A stretch of DNA of 64,000 bases from Pseudoflavonifractor sp. An184. Its GTDB lineage: Bacteria > Bacillota > Clostridia > Oscillospirales > Oscillospiraceae. Position 1 is the stretch's first letter; every line of letters starts with the position of its first letter. Position numbers and translations under genes: made by a program. Positions 25,962 to 34,465 of this stretch are shown here, one piece after another. The stretch spans positions 1 through 64,000 of the forward strand of contig NZ_NFKI01000009.1 of NCBI RefSeq assembly GCF_002160305.1. The letters run 5' to 3'. Under the pieces are notes generated by a model. The model was given only the letters and a program-made list of their open reading frames with translations, was not told the DNA's origin and searched no databases.

Positions 25962-26160
25962 CAGCTTGTCAAAAAACCTTTGTTGAGATGAATCCGCTCG
26001 AGTTGGGGCGGGGGAGCTCGAGGGGCAGCCGCCCGCCTCGAATGGAATCAAATGCCCCGGAAGCCTTGCTGTGCAAGGATTCCGGCAAGCGAAGCGAGGA
26101 CTTTTGCGCCGCGCAGCGGCGCAAAAGTAACGGCATTTTTACAGGCGGCCTTGGCCGCCT
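25938..26160 (+). repeat. Repeat family 1, copy A, flanked by an exact 18-bp hairpin duplication
   Basis: About 187 bp from TTGTCAAAAAACC (25967) through TGAATCCGCTCGAG, GGGGAGCTCGAGGGG, GCCGCCCGCCTCG, AATCAAATG, CTTGCTGTGCAAG and AAAGTAACGGCATTTTT. Copies: 35507-35690 (+) and 21383-21519 (-); left ends alone at 52750-52795 and 59190-59231. AGGCGGCCTTGGCCGCCT occurs on both sides (25938-25955 and 26143-26160). Confidence 0.85.
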
Positions 26161-26171
26161 TTTTTTCATAT

Positions 26172-26925
26172 TCAGTTCATGGCATACAGCCGCTTGTAGG
26201 GGCTGGCGGTGTTGGGGGTGAGGGCGTAGAACCGGTGGGGCAGGATAGCCGAACATCTCAATAAAGCGCCGGTTGGCGTCATAGGAGGAGATCTCCCCGT
26301 TGTGCACCACCGAGTAGTCCAGCAGGGCGAAGGGGTGGGCGCCCCCCCACCAGCCGGGGGTGTTGGTGGGGTAGCGGCCGTGGGCGGTCCAGGCGTACCC
26401 CTCGTACTCCTCCAGGCGGTAGAACTCTCCCACGTCCTCCGGGTAGCCCACCGCCTTAAAGACCCCCATGTTCTTTCCGCTGGAGAACACATGGGCCCCC
26501 TTCATCTGGGTGTTCACCCGGGTGACGCAGCGGCGGACATACTCCCGCTCGTCCAGCTGGCTCTGCTCCAGCTTGTTGGGCAGGGGCGCCATAAAATACC
26601 GCCAGATCAGGGGCGCGTCGGTCACTCTTGGATGGGGCCTGGTGGGGATTTTGGACAGGTTCACAATGTCAAAATGGCGCTCCAGAAACCGCTCGCACGT
26701 CTCTTTTGCACTGCTGTCCTCGTAGAACAAGTGAAAGGCATAGAGCTCCTTGTACTGAGGATAGATCCCATATCCTGCGAAGCCGCCTCCCAGGCCGTTG
26801 GACCGGTCATGCATCACCGCAATGGCCCGGATCAGCTCTTCCCCGCAGATGGGGCCGCCCGCCCGGTCGATGGCGCCTACAATCGCGCAGCCGGAGGGAA
26901 TCCGCACCTGGCCCTCTTTTTGCAT
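26172..26925 (-). pseudogene. Class II glutamine amidotransferase (GltB N-terminal-like), internal deletion with frameshift
   Basis: Starts at ATG 26925 with GGAGGTG ahead. Frame 1 gives RIPSGCAIVGAIDRAG (nucleophile Cys), AVMHDRSNGLGGGFAGYGIYP, TAHGRYPTNTPGWWGGAHPF and LDYSVVHNGEISSYDANRRF, all strong Ntn-amidotransferase motifs, then after IEMFGY turns to nonsense. In the next frame the sequence reads PHRFYALTPNTASPYKRLYAMN followed by a stop, which looks like a native C-terminus. The remaining 250 codons are about 120 short of the usual 370. The simplest reading is an out-of-frame deletion near 26240. Promoter and ribosome site are intact, so decay may be recent. Confidence 0.78.
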
Positions 26926-26978
26926 AAACACGCACCTCCTCAATTTTCCAAACGCGTCTCTCACACGTTGTGCAACAA

Positions 26979-27007
26979 ATTTTAGGACGACTTGCGCGAC
27001 TTGTCAA
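26979..27007 (-). promoter_or_regulatory. Consensus sigma-A promoter of the amidotransferase pseudogene
   Basis: TTGACA (27007-27002), 17 bp, TAAAAT (26984-26979) on the minus strand, about 55 bases before the ATG. The remaining 27008-27228 is AT-rich with no gene seen. Confidence 0.8.
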
Positions 27008-27228
27008 TTATGAAATTACAAAAAATCATGTACATCATTCTATTTCAGAATATATTACAAAATTTTCCTGTCAGACCAGGGGTTTTGTTAATTTTTTCCG
27101 CAAATATAGCCGTGTGTCATTCCGCACTATGTGGAGAAGGAAAAGCGCAGCTCCACCACTCCATTCCGATATTGCAAGATCGCTTCGAATTTCATTCGTT
27201 TTTAGCGGATTGAAACGTCCTCATAAAT

Positions 27229-27278
27229 GGAAAAACGCGGAGAGGCGCGGCCATCTTTTGGCCACGCCTCTCCGCGTT
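27229..27278 (-). terminator. Intrinsic terminator after SLH protein 1
   Basis: 19-bp stem AACGCGGAGAGGCGCGGCC (27234-27252) with near-complement 27260-27278; TTTTT follows on the minus strand (27233-27229). Confidence 0.92.
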
Positions 27279-27295
27279 GAATTTACAGTGTAACT

Positions 27296-29158
27296 TTACC
27301 GCGCCACGATGACCCGGATGCGGCCGCCCTGGTTCTCCGGCCGGTCGTACCAGCCGGTGAGGGACAGGCCCAGCTCCTGGACCCGGTCCAGGGTGGAGGG
27401 GAAATACTGCCGGTCCCGGTACTCGTAGACCACCACCTGGTCGGAGATGGTGTAGCTCCGGCTCCCGGCCCGCAGGGTGCTGCCGCTGACGCCGTCGGCC
27501 TTCACCTCGTTGAGGGAGTACAGCCGGTCGGGGTCGGCGGGATCGCCCACCACGCGGATGCCGCCCAGGCTCACCGGGAAACGGGTGGTGCTGGCGGGCA
27601 GGGTGTAGACGCTGCCGCCCAGATCGTACTCATAGGAGTAGAGGGAACTCCAGTCGTCTCCCGTGTCGTCCATGCGGATGAGGATGCCGAACTGACCCGC
27701 GTCGCCGGTGGCGTCGTTCAGGATCAGCCGGTCGATCTCCCCGCTGCCGTTGAGGGAGTAGTAGGTGACATTGTCCCGGGTCAGGTTCAAGCCCGCCAGA
27801 CGGCTGGGGAAGATTTTTACCGCGCTGCTCCCGGTGACGTCCAGGATCTCCGCCCCATCGGCGAAACGGCGGTCACCCACCCGGGTCCCGTCCTGGGACA
27901 CGGTCCCGCTGAGGCCGGAAGAGCTCAGATGCGTCAAGGTGACTGAGCCGCCGGCGTCAAAGCTGACGCCCACCGGGTCGCCGGCCTCCAGGTAGTTGGC
28001 GGTCCACTGGTACTGATAGGTACTGCCGTCGGTGGCCAGGATGGTCACCATATCGGCGGTATAGGTGCCGCCGTGGCCGTCGTCGTAGGTGCTGCGCTGG
28101 GTCTCGGTGACCACGCCGCACAGCTCATTTTTGACGGCGCTGGGGCCGGCCACCGCCGCCACGCCGCCGCTGCGGCCCAGGAGGAGGGTCACCGTGTCCC
28201 CCACCCCGTAGGTCCCCAGGTCGGACAGGGCCAGAGCGGCCTGGGCGCTCTCGATCTCATAGGTGCGGCCCAGCACCTGCACCGAGGTGGGGCTGGAGGC
28301 GGAGGGCTCCAGGGACTGGATGATCCCCATCACCTTCTCCGAGGACACCCACAGGGTGCGCATGGACTGGTTCCAGTAGATCACGTCATTCTCCTGGATG
28401 GCCCCCAGGTTGGAGATGGTCCCGTTCCGGTTCACCGTCACCCCCTCCAGGGAGAAGGGGATGGAGCTGCGCCAGTCGCCGGAGGCCACCAGGGGCCCCT
28501 CCATCTCCCCGTTGATGAGGCCCACCAGGTCCAGCTCCCCGGCGGCGTTGAGGGAGTAACCCAGCTGGCTCACATAGACGCTCCCCTCCCTGGTGTCTGC
28601 GGTCATCAGGTTATAGAAGAGGTACATGGCGTCCTGCCGGGTGAGGGAGTCCGACGCCCGCTGGGCGGACACCCCCTGGTCCAGCCCCTTGCTCCGGTAC
28701 AGGGCCAGCTGGGGGGTGGGGTAGGCCCCGGAGTAGTCCTCCGCTGTGTAGCCCAGCAGCCCCAGGGCGATGGTGGCCCCCTCCGCCAGGGTGATGGGGT
28801 TGTCCGGGCGGAAGGTGCCGTCGGAGTAGGCGGTCACCAGCCCGGCGGCCACGGCGGCCTCCACATAGCCCGCCGCCCAGTGGGTGTAGGGCACGTCCGG
28901 GTAGGGGGAGGTGGAGGCCTCCCCCACCTGGTCCCCGTTGGGGGAGGCCTTCAGGGCCATGGTGATAAACTCCGCCCGGGTCACGTTCCGGGACAGCTCC
29001 AGGTCTCCGCCGGAGCCCCCGTCCAGGACGCCCAGGGCGGTGACCACCTGGGACACCTCCCCGGGGGAGGGGATGGCCCCCGCCGCGAAGCCGGGCAGGG
29101 CCAGGGAGAGGGAGAGACAGCAGGCCAGCAGGCCGGTCAATATGCGTCGTTTCATCAT
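27296..29158 (-). CDS. SLH-domain secreted protein, module 1 (export-module associated)
   Basis: 620 aa; two adjacent ATGs, the second (29155) equally well placed for AAAGGTG. Signal peptide residues 1-26 (MMKRRILTGLLACCLSLSLA..., cleavage after GFAAG). SLH repeats span about 30-195: VTRAEFITMALKA, YPDVPYTHWAAGYVEAAVAAGLV, YSDGTFRPDNPITLAEGATIA and SLTRQDAMYLFYNLM. The rest is predicted beta-rich, ending RIRVIVAR. SLH repeats bind pyruvylated secondary wall polymer, so the protein should sit in the outer wall layer. It lies 142 bp downstream of an adaptor-ATPase-permease set; a paralogue (791 aa) holds the same place in module 2. Role in export is inferred. Confidence 0.88.
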   Translation of the reverse strand: MMKRRILTGLLACCLSLSLALPGFAAGAIPSPGEVSQVVTALGVLDGGSGGDLELSRNVTRAEFITMALKASPNGDQVGEASTSPYPDVPYTHWAAGYVEAAVAAGLVTAYSDGTFRPDNPITLAEGATIALGLLGYTAEDYSGAYPTPQLALYRSKGLDQGVSAQRASDSLTRQDAMYLFYNLMTADTREGSVYVSQLGYSLNAAGELDLVGLINGEMEGPLVASGDWRSSIPFSLEGVTVNRNGTISNLGAIQENDVIYWNQSMRTLWVSSEKVMGIIQSLEPSASSPTSVQVLGRTYEIESAQAALALSDLGTYGVGDTVTLLLGRSGGVAAVAGPSAVKNELCGVVTETQRSTYDDGHGGTYTADMVTILATDGSTYQYQWTANYLEAGDPVGVSFDAGGSVTLTHLSSSGLSGTVSQDGTRVGDRRFADGAEILDVTGSSAVKIFPSRLAGLNLTRDNVTYYSLNGSGEIDRLILNDATGDAGQFGILIRMDDTGDDWSSLYSYEYDLGGSVYTLPASTTRFPVSLGGIRVVGDPADPDRLYSLNEVKADGVSGSTLRAGSRSYTISDQVVVYEYRDRQYFPSTLDRVQELGLSLTGWYDRPENQGGRIRVIVAR

Positions 29159-29176
29159 AAAACACCTTTCTTGAAA

Positions 29177-29295
29177 GAGTGTAGAGTTGAGAGTGAAGAG
29201 TGAAGATATGGTGTCCGGCGAAGCCGGACATTTAAAAAATCATTCGCCTCCGGCGAATTCCATATCTCCACTCTCTACTCTTCACTCTCCACTCT
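29177..29295. repeat. Heptamer-armed cruciform-like element
   Basis: Left arm of 7-bp units GAGTGTA, GAGTTGA, GAGTGAA, GAGTGAA, GATATGG (29177-29211). Right arm CATATCT, CCACTCT, CTACTCT, TCACTCT, CCACTCT (29261-29295), largely complementary. Inside are two further hairpins, TGTCCGGC-GAA-GCCGGACA and ATTCGCC-TCC-GGCGAAT. It separates the permease from the SLH gene of module 1 and could weaken or fine-tune downstream expression. Confidence 0.88.
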
Positions 29296-29300
29296 CAAAT

Positions 29301-30557
29301 TTAGTCGTACCGCAGCGCGTCAATGGGATTGAGTTTCGCCGCCTTATTGGCGGGCAGGTATCCGAACAGCACCCCGATGCCCACGGACACCCCGAAGCTG
29401 ACGGCCACCGCCCCGACGGTGGGAGTGGCGGAGAAGGTGGCCCCGCCCCCCATCTGGGAGGTGAGCATGGCCCCCAGGATGGAGCCCACCCCCATGGCCA
29501 GCAGGCAGCCCAGGGCGATGCCCAGCAGCCCGCCGATGGCGGAGGTGGTCCCCGCCTCGATGACGAACTGGCTGCGGATGTCCCGCCGCTTGGCCCCCAG
29601 GGACTTTCGGATGCCGATCTCCCGGGTGCGCTCGGTGACCGACACCAGCATGATGTTCATGATGCCGATGCCGCCCACCAGCAGGGAGATGGCGGCGATG
29701 GCCACCAGCACCCCCATGACCACCCCCATCATGGCGTTGATGAGGTTGGCCTGCTCCTCCATGGTCGTGGTATAGTAGGCGTCCTCGTCCCCCTGGAAGT
29801 GGTCGTAGAGCATGCCGTCGATGATGGCTTTGGCCTGGGCGGCGGTCTCCCCCGAGGTGCTGGTGAACACATAGAGGGTCACATACCGGGCCCCCATAAT
29901 CTGCAGGGCGTTCTCATAGGGGATGTAGATCTGGTCGTCCGAGCCCCCCGCGGCCATTTCGGTTGTCGTATTCAGCCGGTCCAGCACCCCAATGACCGTA
30001 TAGGAAGTGCCGTTGATGGACAGGGTCTGCCCCAGGGCCTGTTCGCCGCCCCCGAAGGCCTCCTGGGCCAGGTAGGCCCCGATGACGCACACGTTCTGCC
30101 GCCGGGCCACGTCTAAGTAGGAGAGGAACCGCCCCTGAGTCAGCTTCTGGCCCCCATCCATGGTGGACTGGGTGTCGCTGTTAAACATAACCTCGCTGAC
30201 GCCGTAGAGCTGGGTCTGGTCAAATTTCTGGTCTCTGTGGCGCAGGGTGGCCTGGAAGGAGACATAGGGGGACACGCCGGTGAGCACATCCGGGTTGGCC
30301 TCCACCAGGTCGTACATATCCGAGGGGTCCAGATCCATGGTGGAGCCGTCTCCCCGGCCCCACACGTAGGTCTGCATCATATTGATGCCCAGCTTATCCA
30401 CCTGCTCGTCGATCATCCCCTGGACCCCGTTGCCCAGGGCCAGGATGACGATGACCGAGGCCACGCCGATGATGATGCCCAGCATGGTGAGCAGGGAGCG
30501 CATCTTGCTGGTGGTCAGGGCCTTGAGGGCCAGACGGAAGGACTGTCCCGCGTTCAT
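29301..30557 (-). CDS. MacB/FtsX-type ABC transporter permease, module 1
   Basis: 418 aa. Helix near 20-40 (LLTMLGIIIGVASVIVILA), an outer MacB-PCD-type domain (about 45-285) and three C-terminal helices with the family signature GIGIMNIMLVSVTERTREIG (about residue 310) and the ending NPIDALRYD. Such permeases do not form a channel; they transmit ATP-driven motion to extracellular domains (mechanotransmission), typically driving a MacA-like adaptor. Start overlaps the ATPase stop by 4 bases. Closely related to the permease at 55491. Confidence 0.95.
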   Translation of the reverse strand: MNAGQSFRLALKALTTSKMRSLLTMLGIIIGVASVIVILALGNGVQGMIDEQVDKLGINMMQTYVWGRGDGSTMDLDPSDMYDLVEANPDVLTGVSPYVSFQATLRHRDQKFDQTQLYGVSEVMFNSDTQSTMDGGQKLTQGRFLSYLDVARRQNVCVIGAYLAQEAFGGGEQALGQTLSINGTSYTVIGVLDRLNTTTEMAAGGSDDQIYIPYENALQIMGARYVTLYVFTSTSGETAAQAKAIIDGMLYDHFQGDEDAYYTTTMEEQANLINAMMGVVMGVLVAIAAISLLVGGIGIMNIMLVSVTERTREIGIRKSLGAKRRDIRSQFVIEAGTTSAIGGLLGIALGCLLAMGVGSILGAMLTSQMGGGATFSATPTVGAVAVSFGVSVGIGVLFGYLPANKAAKLNPIDALRYD

Positions 30558-31312
30558 GCGCCCACCTCCTGTTCCTGCGTCTCATCCGCTTCTCCGGCCT
30601 CGCCGGGCTGGACCACCGCCCGGGGGTCGCGGGCGTCCCCGTCGTAGATGATTTTCCCGTCCTGGAGGCGGATGATCCGGTCGGCCTTCACCGCGATAGA
30701 GTTGTCGTGGGTGATGAGGACCACTGTGTCCCCCTCCCGGTTGAGCTTCTTCAAAAATCCCAGCACCTCCCGGCCGGTGCGGGAGTCCAGGGCCCCGGTG
30801 GGCTCGTCGGCCAGGATCACCGAGGGGTTCCCCGCCAGGGCCCGGGCGATGGACACCCGCTGCTGCTGGCCGCCGGAGAGCTGGGAGGGCAGGTTCTTCT
30901 GCTTGCTCTCCAGCCCCACCCGGCCCAGGGCCCGGACCGCCCGCTCTTTCCGCTCCGCCGCGGGCACCCCGGCGTACAGCAGGGGGAGCTCCACGTTCTC
31001 CAGCACGGTGAGCTTGGGGATCAGGTTGTACTGCTGGAAGATGAACCCCAGCATTTTGTTGCGGATCTCCGCCTGCTGGTCGTCGTCCATGGTGGACACA
31101 TCTACGCCCCCCAGGTGGTAGGTGCCCGAGGTGGGCACGTCCAGACAGCCGATGATGTTCATGGCGGTGGACTTGCCGGAGCCGGAGGAGCCCACAATGG
31201 CCACGAACTCCCCCTGGTCGATGGTGAGGCTCACCCCGTCCAGGGCGTGGACCGCCTCGTCCCCCATGGGGTAGATCTTATACACGTTCCGTAATTCAAT
31301 CAGATGGGCCAT
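30554..31312 (-). CDS. MacB/LolD-type ABC transporter ATP-binding protein, module 1
   Basis: 252 aa from the ATG at 31312 (GAGGG directly ahead). Walker A GSSGSGKST (about 41-49), Q-loop FIFQQYNLIP, signature LSGGQQQRV, Walker B VILADEPTGALDS, H-loop LITHD. The insert between Walker A and signature and the EPTGALDS motif place it in the LolD/MacB subfamily. The C-terminal 25 residues are an acidic tail (GEAGEADETQEQEVGA) missing from its paralogue at 54799. Confidence 0.96.
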   Translation of the reverse strand: MAHLIELRNVYKIYPMGDEAVHALDGVSLTIDQGEFVAIVGSSGSGKSTAMNIIGCLDVPTSGTYHLGGVDVSTMDDDQQAEIRNKMLGFIFQQYNLIPKLTVLENVELPLLYAGVPAAERKERAVRALGRVGLESKQKNLPSQLSGGQQQRVSIARALAGNPSVILADEPTGALDSRTGREVLGFLKKLNREGDTVVLITHDNSIAVKADRIIRLQDGKIIYDGDARDPRAVVQPGEAGEADETQEQEVGA

Positions 31313-31316
31313 ACCC

Positions 31317-32960
31317 TCACCCCGCTGTTGTGACCGCGGCGGAGCCGGCGGTGGCCATGCCGCTCTGGGACTGGATGGGCAGGAGGACGGTCTCCCCCTC
31401 CTCCAGGCCGGAGGTGATCTCCACAAAATCCTGGCTGCCCCGGCCCAGGGTCACCGGGCGGCTCTCGATTTTGGAGGGGTCGGCGATGGTCACGCCGTCC
31501 TCGGCAAAGGCCCCCTCCCCGGCCACCAGGACGGTGCCGTCGCTGTTCACCGCTTCGGCGGGCACACACAGGGCGTTCTCCGAGCGCTCCACGATGATGT
31601 CGGCGGACACATTCATGCCCGGGTTCAGGTCCCCGTACTCCGACAGGAGGATGGTCACCGGGTAGGTGGTAAAGCCGTCGGTGGTGGTGCCGTTGACGCT
31701 CACCTTCTCCACCACGCCGGTAAAGGTCTGGCCGGGCAGGGCCTCGGCGGTGATCTCCACCGTCTGTCCCGGCTGGATCTGGCCGATGTCCAGCTCGCTC
31801 ACGTCCATCTGCAGCTCCAGCTGGCTCAGGTCGTAGATGACCGCCATGGCCCCCGAATCGCCCCCGTTGAGCTGGTCCCCGGCCTTCAGGTTCTTCTCAA
31901 TGACGGTGCCCGAGATGGGGGAGGTGATGGTGTAGCTGTCCAGGGCCTCCTGGGCGCTCTGGAGGGAGAGCTGGGCGTTCTGGACGGCCAGGGCGGCGTC
32001 GGCCAGGGAATTCTCCGCGGACTCGCCCCCGATGGCGGCCAGCACCGCCCCGGCGGACACCCGGCTGCCCACGGACACGTTCAGGTCGGTGATCTCCCCG
32101 CTGGCGGCGGCGGTGATGGTCTGCCGCAGCCGGGGGGAGAGGGTGCCGCCGGAGGCGCAGGCGTATGTACCCACCCGGGCGGTGGCGCTGGTTGTTTCGG
32201 TGAGGGCCCCGGGATTGGCGAGGCGGATCTTCACCTGCCGCACCAGAGCGCCCCCGTTCCCCACCTGGTCGGCGGGGGCCACCGACTCCACCGTGCCGGT
32301 CAGGGTCTCCAGGGTGCCGGACAGGGTGACCTGGGCCGTCTGGCCCGCCGAGATGTGGGCGGCGTCACCGGCCTGGAAGGGCACCGTGAGGGTCATGGTG
32401 GAGGTGTCGGTGATGTCGGCAACGGCCGTCCCGGCGGAGACCAGGTCCCCCTCCTGGACATGGAGGGTCTGGACCACCCCGCCGCCGATGGCCTTCACCT
32501 GGAGGCTGCTGGCCAGGGTGTCGTAGTTCATCTGGGCCTGCTGCACCGACAGCTGGGCCTGCTGGAGGGCGGTCTGGGCGCTGCCCGGGTCGATGCGGTA
32601 GAGGAGCTGGTCCTGCTCCACCTGGTCCCCGTCCTCAAAGGGGGACTCCAGGATCTCCCCGGTGACCAGGGCGGACACCTGGTAGGACTCGATGGGGGTG
32701 ACCGTGCCCGAGCCGGACACAGACACCGTCAGGTCCTGGCGCTGGACCTGGGCGGTCTGATAGGCCCCCACGGCGGGTGCCCCGCCGCTGAGCATGGGCC
32801 GGACCACGATCCAGAACAGCAGGACCAGAACGGCCGCAATCACAAGGACGCGCTTGATCCATTTGCGCCGCTTCTTGGGACCCGTCCACAGGGGGGCGGG
32901 CTCCGTCTCCGGGCCCGCCGGGGTGAGATTGCTCTCCGGGACAGTTTGTGTGGTTTCCAT
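31317..32960 (-). CDS. HlyD/MacA-like membrane-fusion adaptor, module 1
   Basis: 547 aa. Basic cytoplasmic head, one membrane helix (about 36-54, VLVIAAVLVLLFWIVV), then lipoyl half-motifs (GSGTVTPIESYQV... and SPISGTVIEKNLKAGD), short coiled-coil stretches rich in Ala/Gln (about 120-150 and 330-355), and beta-barrel/membrane-proximal domains. MacA-like adaptors couple a MacB permease to the exit route. In a monoderm there is no TolC, so the outer partner is unknown; the co-encoded SLH protein is a candidate. Paralogue at 53092. Confidence 0.93.
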   Translation of the reverse strand: METTQTVPESNLTPAGPETEPAPLWTGPKKRRKWIKRVLVIAAVLVLLFWIVVRPMLSGGAPAVGAYQTAQVQRQDLTVSVSGSGTVTPIESYQVSALVTGEILESPFEDGDQVEQDQLLYRIDPGSAQTALQQAQLSVQQAQMNYDTLASSLQVKAIGGGVVQTLHVQEGDLVSAGTAVADITDTSTMTLTVPFQAGDAAHISAGQTAQVTLSGTLETLTGTVESVAPADQVGNGGALVRQVKIRLANPGALTETTSATARVGTYACASGGTLSPRLRQTITAAASGEITDLNVSVGSRVSAGAVLAAIGGESAENSLADAALAVQNAQLSLQSAQEALDSYTITSPISGTVIEKNLKAGDQLNGGDSGAMAVIYDLSQLELQMDVSELDIGQIQPGQTVEITAEALPGQTFTGVVEKVSVNGTTTDGFTTYPVTILLSEYGDLNPGMNVSADIIVERSENALCVPAEAVNSDGTVLVAGEGAFAEDGVTIADPSKIESRPVTLGRGSQDFVEITSGLEEGETVLLPIQSQSGMATAGSAAVTTAG

Positions 32961-33202
32961 GGCATTGACTCCTTTATGTACCGAGTTGAAACGTTTCTCC
33001 CGCCCACTCCAGGTCCGGACGGCGGTCTGGGACAGACGGCCGGACCCTCCCGGGCTTTTGTTCCATCTTACCGCCAGACCATTAGCTTTCCCAAAAGAAA
33101 AGCTAAAAAATTCATTAAATTTTTCCGGCTCCTGTGTACCTTACACCTTCCACCAGGGAGAAGGTCAAGGGAATTCCGGCGAATGGGCCGGCTGTATTCT
33201 GC

Positions 33203-33256
33203 AAAAAACAAGCCGCCCACGGGATCAGAAGCATTCTGTTCCCGTGGGCGGCTTGT
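33203..33256 (-). terminator. Intrinsic terminator of the 37-aa micro-ORF
   Basis: 17-bp stem ACAAGCCGCCCACGGGA (33208-33224) with exact complement 33240-33256, then TTTTTT on the minus strand. A second perfect hairpin (AGGTCCGTCTCCC arms, 33287-33314) overlaps the micro-ORF stop. Confidence 0.85.
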
Positions 33257-33313
33257 CCCATGTCCGGCGCCTGGGCAGACGCTCCAAGGTCCGTCTCCCG
33301 AGGGAGACGGACC

Positions 33314-33427
33314 TCAGCGGTCGCTGGCGAACCAATACTCCCCCTGGAAAATCAGATCGTCCAGGTCCAGGGGCGCGGGGCTGGGCTGCTGTGAGCCGGT
33401 ACCATAAACAACAGTGGTTTCCTCCAT
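33314..33427 (-). CDS. 37-aa acidic micro-ORF with folded leader and terminator
   Basis: ATG at 33427 with GGAGGG 9 bases ahead (the ATG at 33436 abuts the ribosome site). Encodes MEETTVVYGTGSQQPSPAPL followed by DLDDLIFQGEYWFASDR; no hydrophobic segment, net acidic, aromatic-rich C-terminus. The strong ribosome site, a structured leader (33463-33520) and a dedicated terminator argue that it is expressed. No family recognised. It lies just upstream of export module 1 on the same strand. It could be a small substrate or signal peptide precursor, or a leader peptide; no function is claimed. Confidence 0.5.
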   Translation of the reverse strand: MEETTVVYGTGSQQPSPAPLDLDDLIFQGEYWFASDR

Positions 33428-33462
33428 GGAATTCATCCCTCCGTATGTTAAAAATTCATCCG

Positions 33463-33520
33463 CCGGCACAAGGCCGGCATACAGACTACTATATGCCGGA
33501 CGGGCCGCGTTATGTGCCGG
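33463..33520 (-). promoter_or_regulatory. Two-tier RNA hairpin upstream of the micro-ORF
   Basis: Outer stem CCGGCAC (33463-33469) / GTGCCGG (33514-33520) and inner stem CCGGCATA (33474-33481) / TATGCCGG (33492-33499) enclose a 10-base loop with asymmetric internal loops. It ends 20 bases before the ribosome site. It fits a cis-regulatory RNA or protein-binding leader; no known riboswitch class recognised. Confidence 0.5.
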
Positions 33521-33588
33521 TTTTTGTACACCGAAGGAGAAAATTTTTTCCTTCTATTTTTAAGTCCGCTTTTTACTGAGACAAACGG

Positions 33589-33614
33589 AGGCTCCCGCCC
33601 ATAGGCGGGAGCCT
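33589..33614. terminator. Hairpin after DUF4340 remnant
   Basis: AGGCTCCCGCC (33589-33599) with complement GGCGGGAGCCT (33604-33614). T-tract is weak on the minus strand. Confidence 0.55.
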
Positions 33615-33620
33615 TGTCTG

Positions 33621-34465
33621 TTAAGAGGTACTGCTGGAGCTGGCGTCCGAGGCCGTCTCCGTCTCGTCCTCCTCCGCCGCGGTGAGCTCCTGGGCGGAGA
33701 GGGAGATAAGGGAATCCACCGAGTCGGCGGACAGCAGGTACACCGCCGGGTCGCCCGAGAGCTGGGCGTAGTAGGAATCCCCGGCGCCGTCCAGGGCTCC
33801 GATGGTGAGGGTGAGGGTCTCGCCCTCGCCGTAGATGACGGTGAGCACCCCCACAGGGGTATCCAGGCCGCAGGCGGCCAGGGTATCCGCCTCCCCCTTG
33901 TAGTCATAGCAGGCGTCGAAGGCCAGGGAGGAGAGCTGGGCCATCAGGCTGGTGAAGGCGCTGTTGTCCGAGGGGATGGCCGTCCCGTTCACGTCCCAGG
34001 CGGGCTCCGTCTCCTCCGCGCTCTCCGAGGAGGAACTGTCCCCGCTCTCCGCGCCGGCCGTCTCAGTTTCTGTCTTGGTCAGGGTGAGGGTGGTCCCGCC
34101 GCTCTCCCAGGTGAGGGAGGAGATGGTGTCCGTCCCCAGGTCGGGGAAGCCGGGAATGGCGGCCAGGTCCAGCAGCTCCAGGGACTCCAGGTTCTCCGAC
34201 AGGTCGGTGGAGACGGTGTAGACCGTATCCGAGTCCGTCCGCTTGGCGTAGCAGTAGCTGTCGGACATGTCCCCCAGCAGAAGGGTGACGGCGGTCCCGT
34301 CTCCGGCGGTCACCGACGCCTGGAGGGCGGGCTCATCCAGGCCGTAGGCGGACAGGTCCTCCGGATCGTTGATGACCCGGATGGCGGCCAGGGAGCCTAT
34401 CTGCTCCGCCAGATCCTCCACCGCCTCCTGGCCGGCGGGGAAGGCGTCATCCCCGTCGTACAGGA
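33621..34465 (-). pseudogene. DUF4340 protein, C-terminal remnant
   Basis: About 280 codons resembling DUF4340: VEDLAEQIGSLAAIRVINDP, DLSAYGLDEPALQASV, LLLGDMSDSYCYAKR and VYTVSTDLSENL, then a Ser/Glu-rich insert and ACGLDTPVGVLTVIYGEGE. The usual N-terminal membrane helix and first third are absent, and no ribosome site or start fits the frame. DUF4340 proteins normally accompany Gld-type ABC transporters, and the DNA immediately upstream is the start of just such an ATPase gene in another frame. I read this as the tail of a deleted operon. Confidence 0.72.

Noticed and set aside
25719-26051. Short similar peptides encoded within repeat family 1 copies (for example GAFDSIRGG-type and FEAGGCPLELPRPNSGG-type)
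   Set aside because: They are translations of the repeat in one frame, lack start sites, and are interrupted or shifted between copies.
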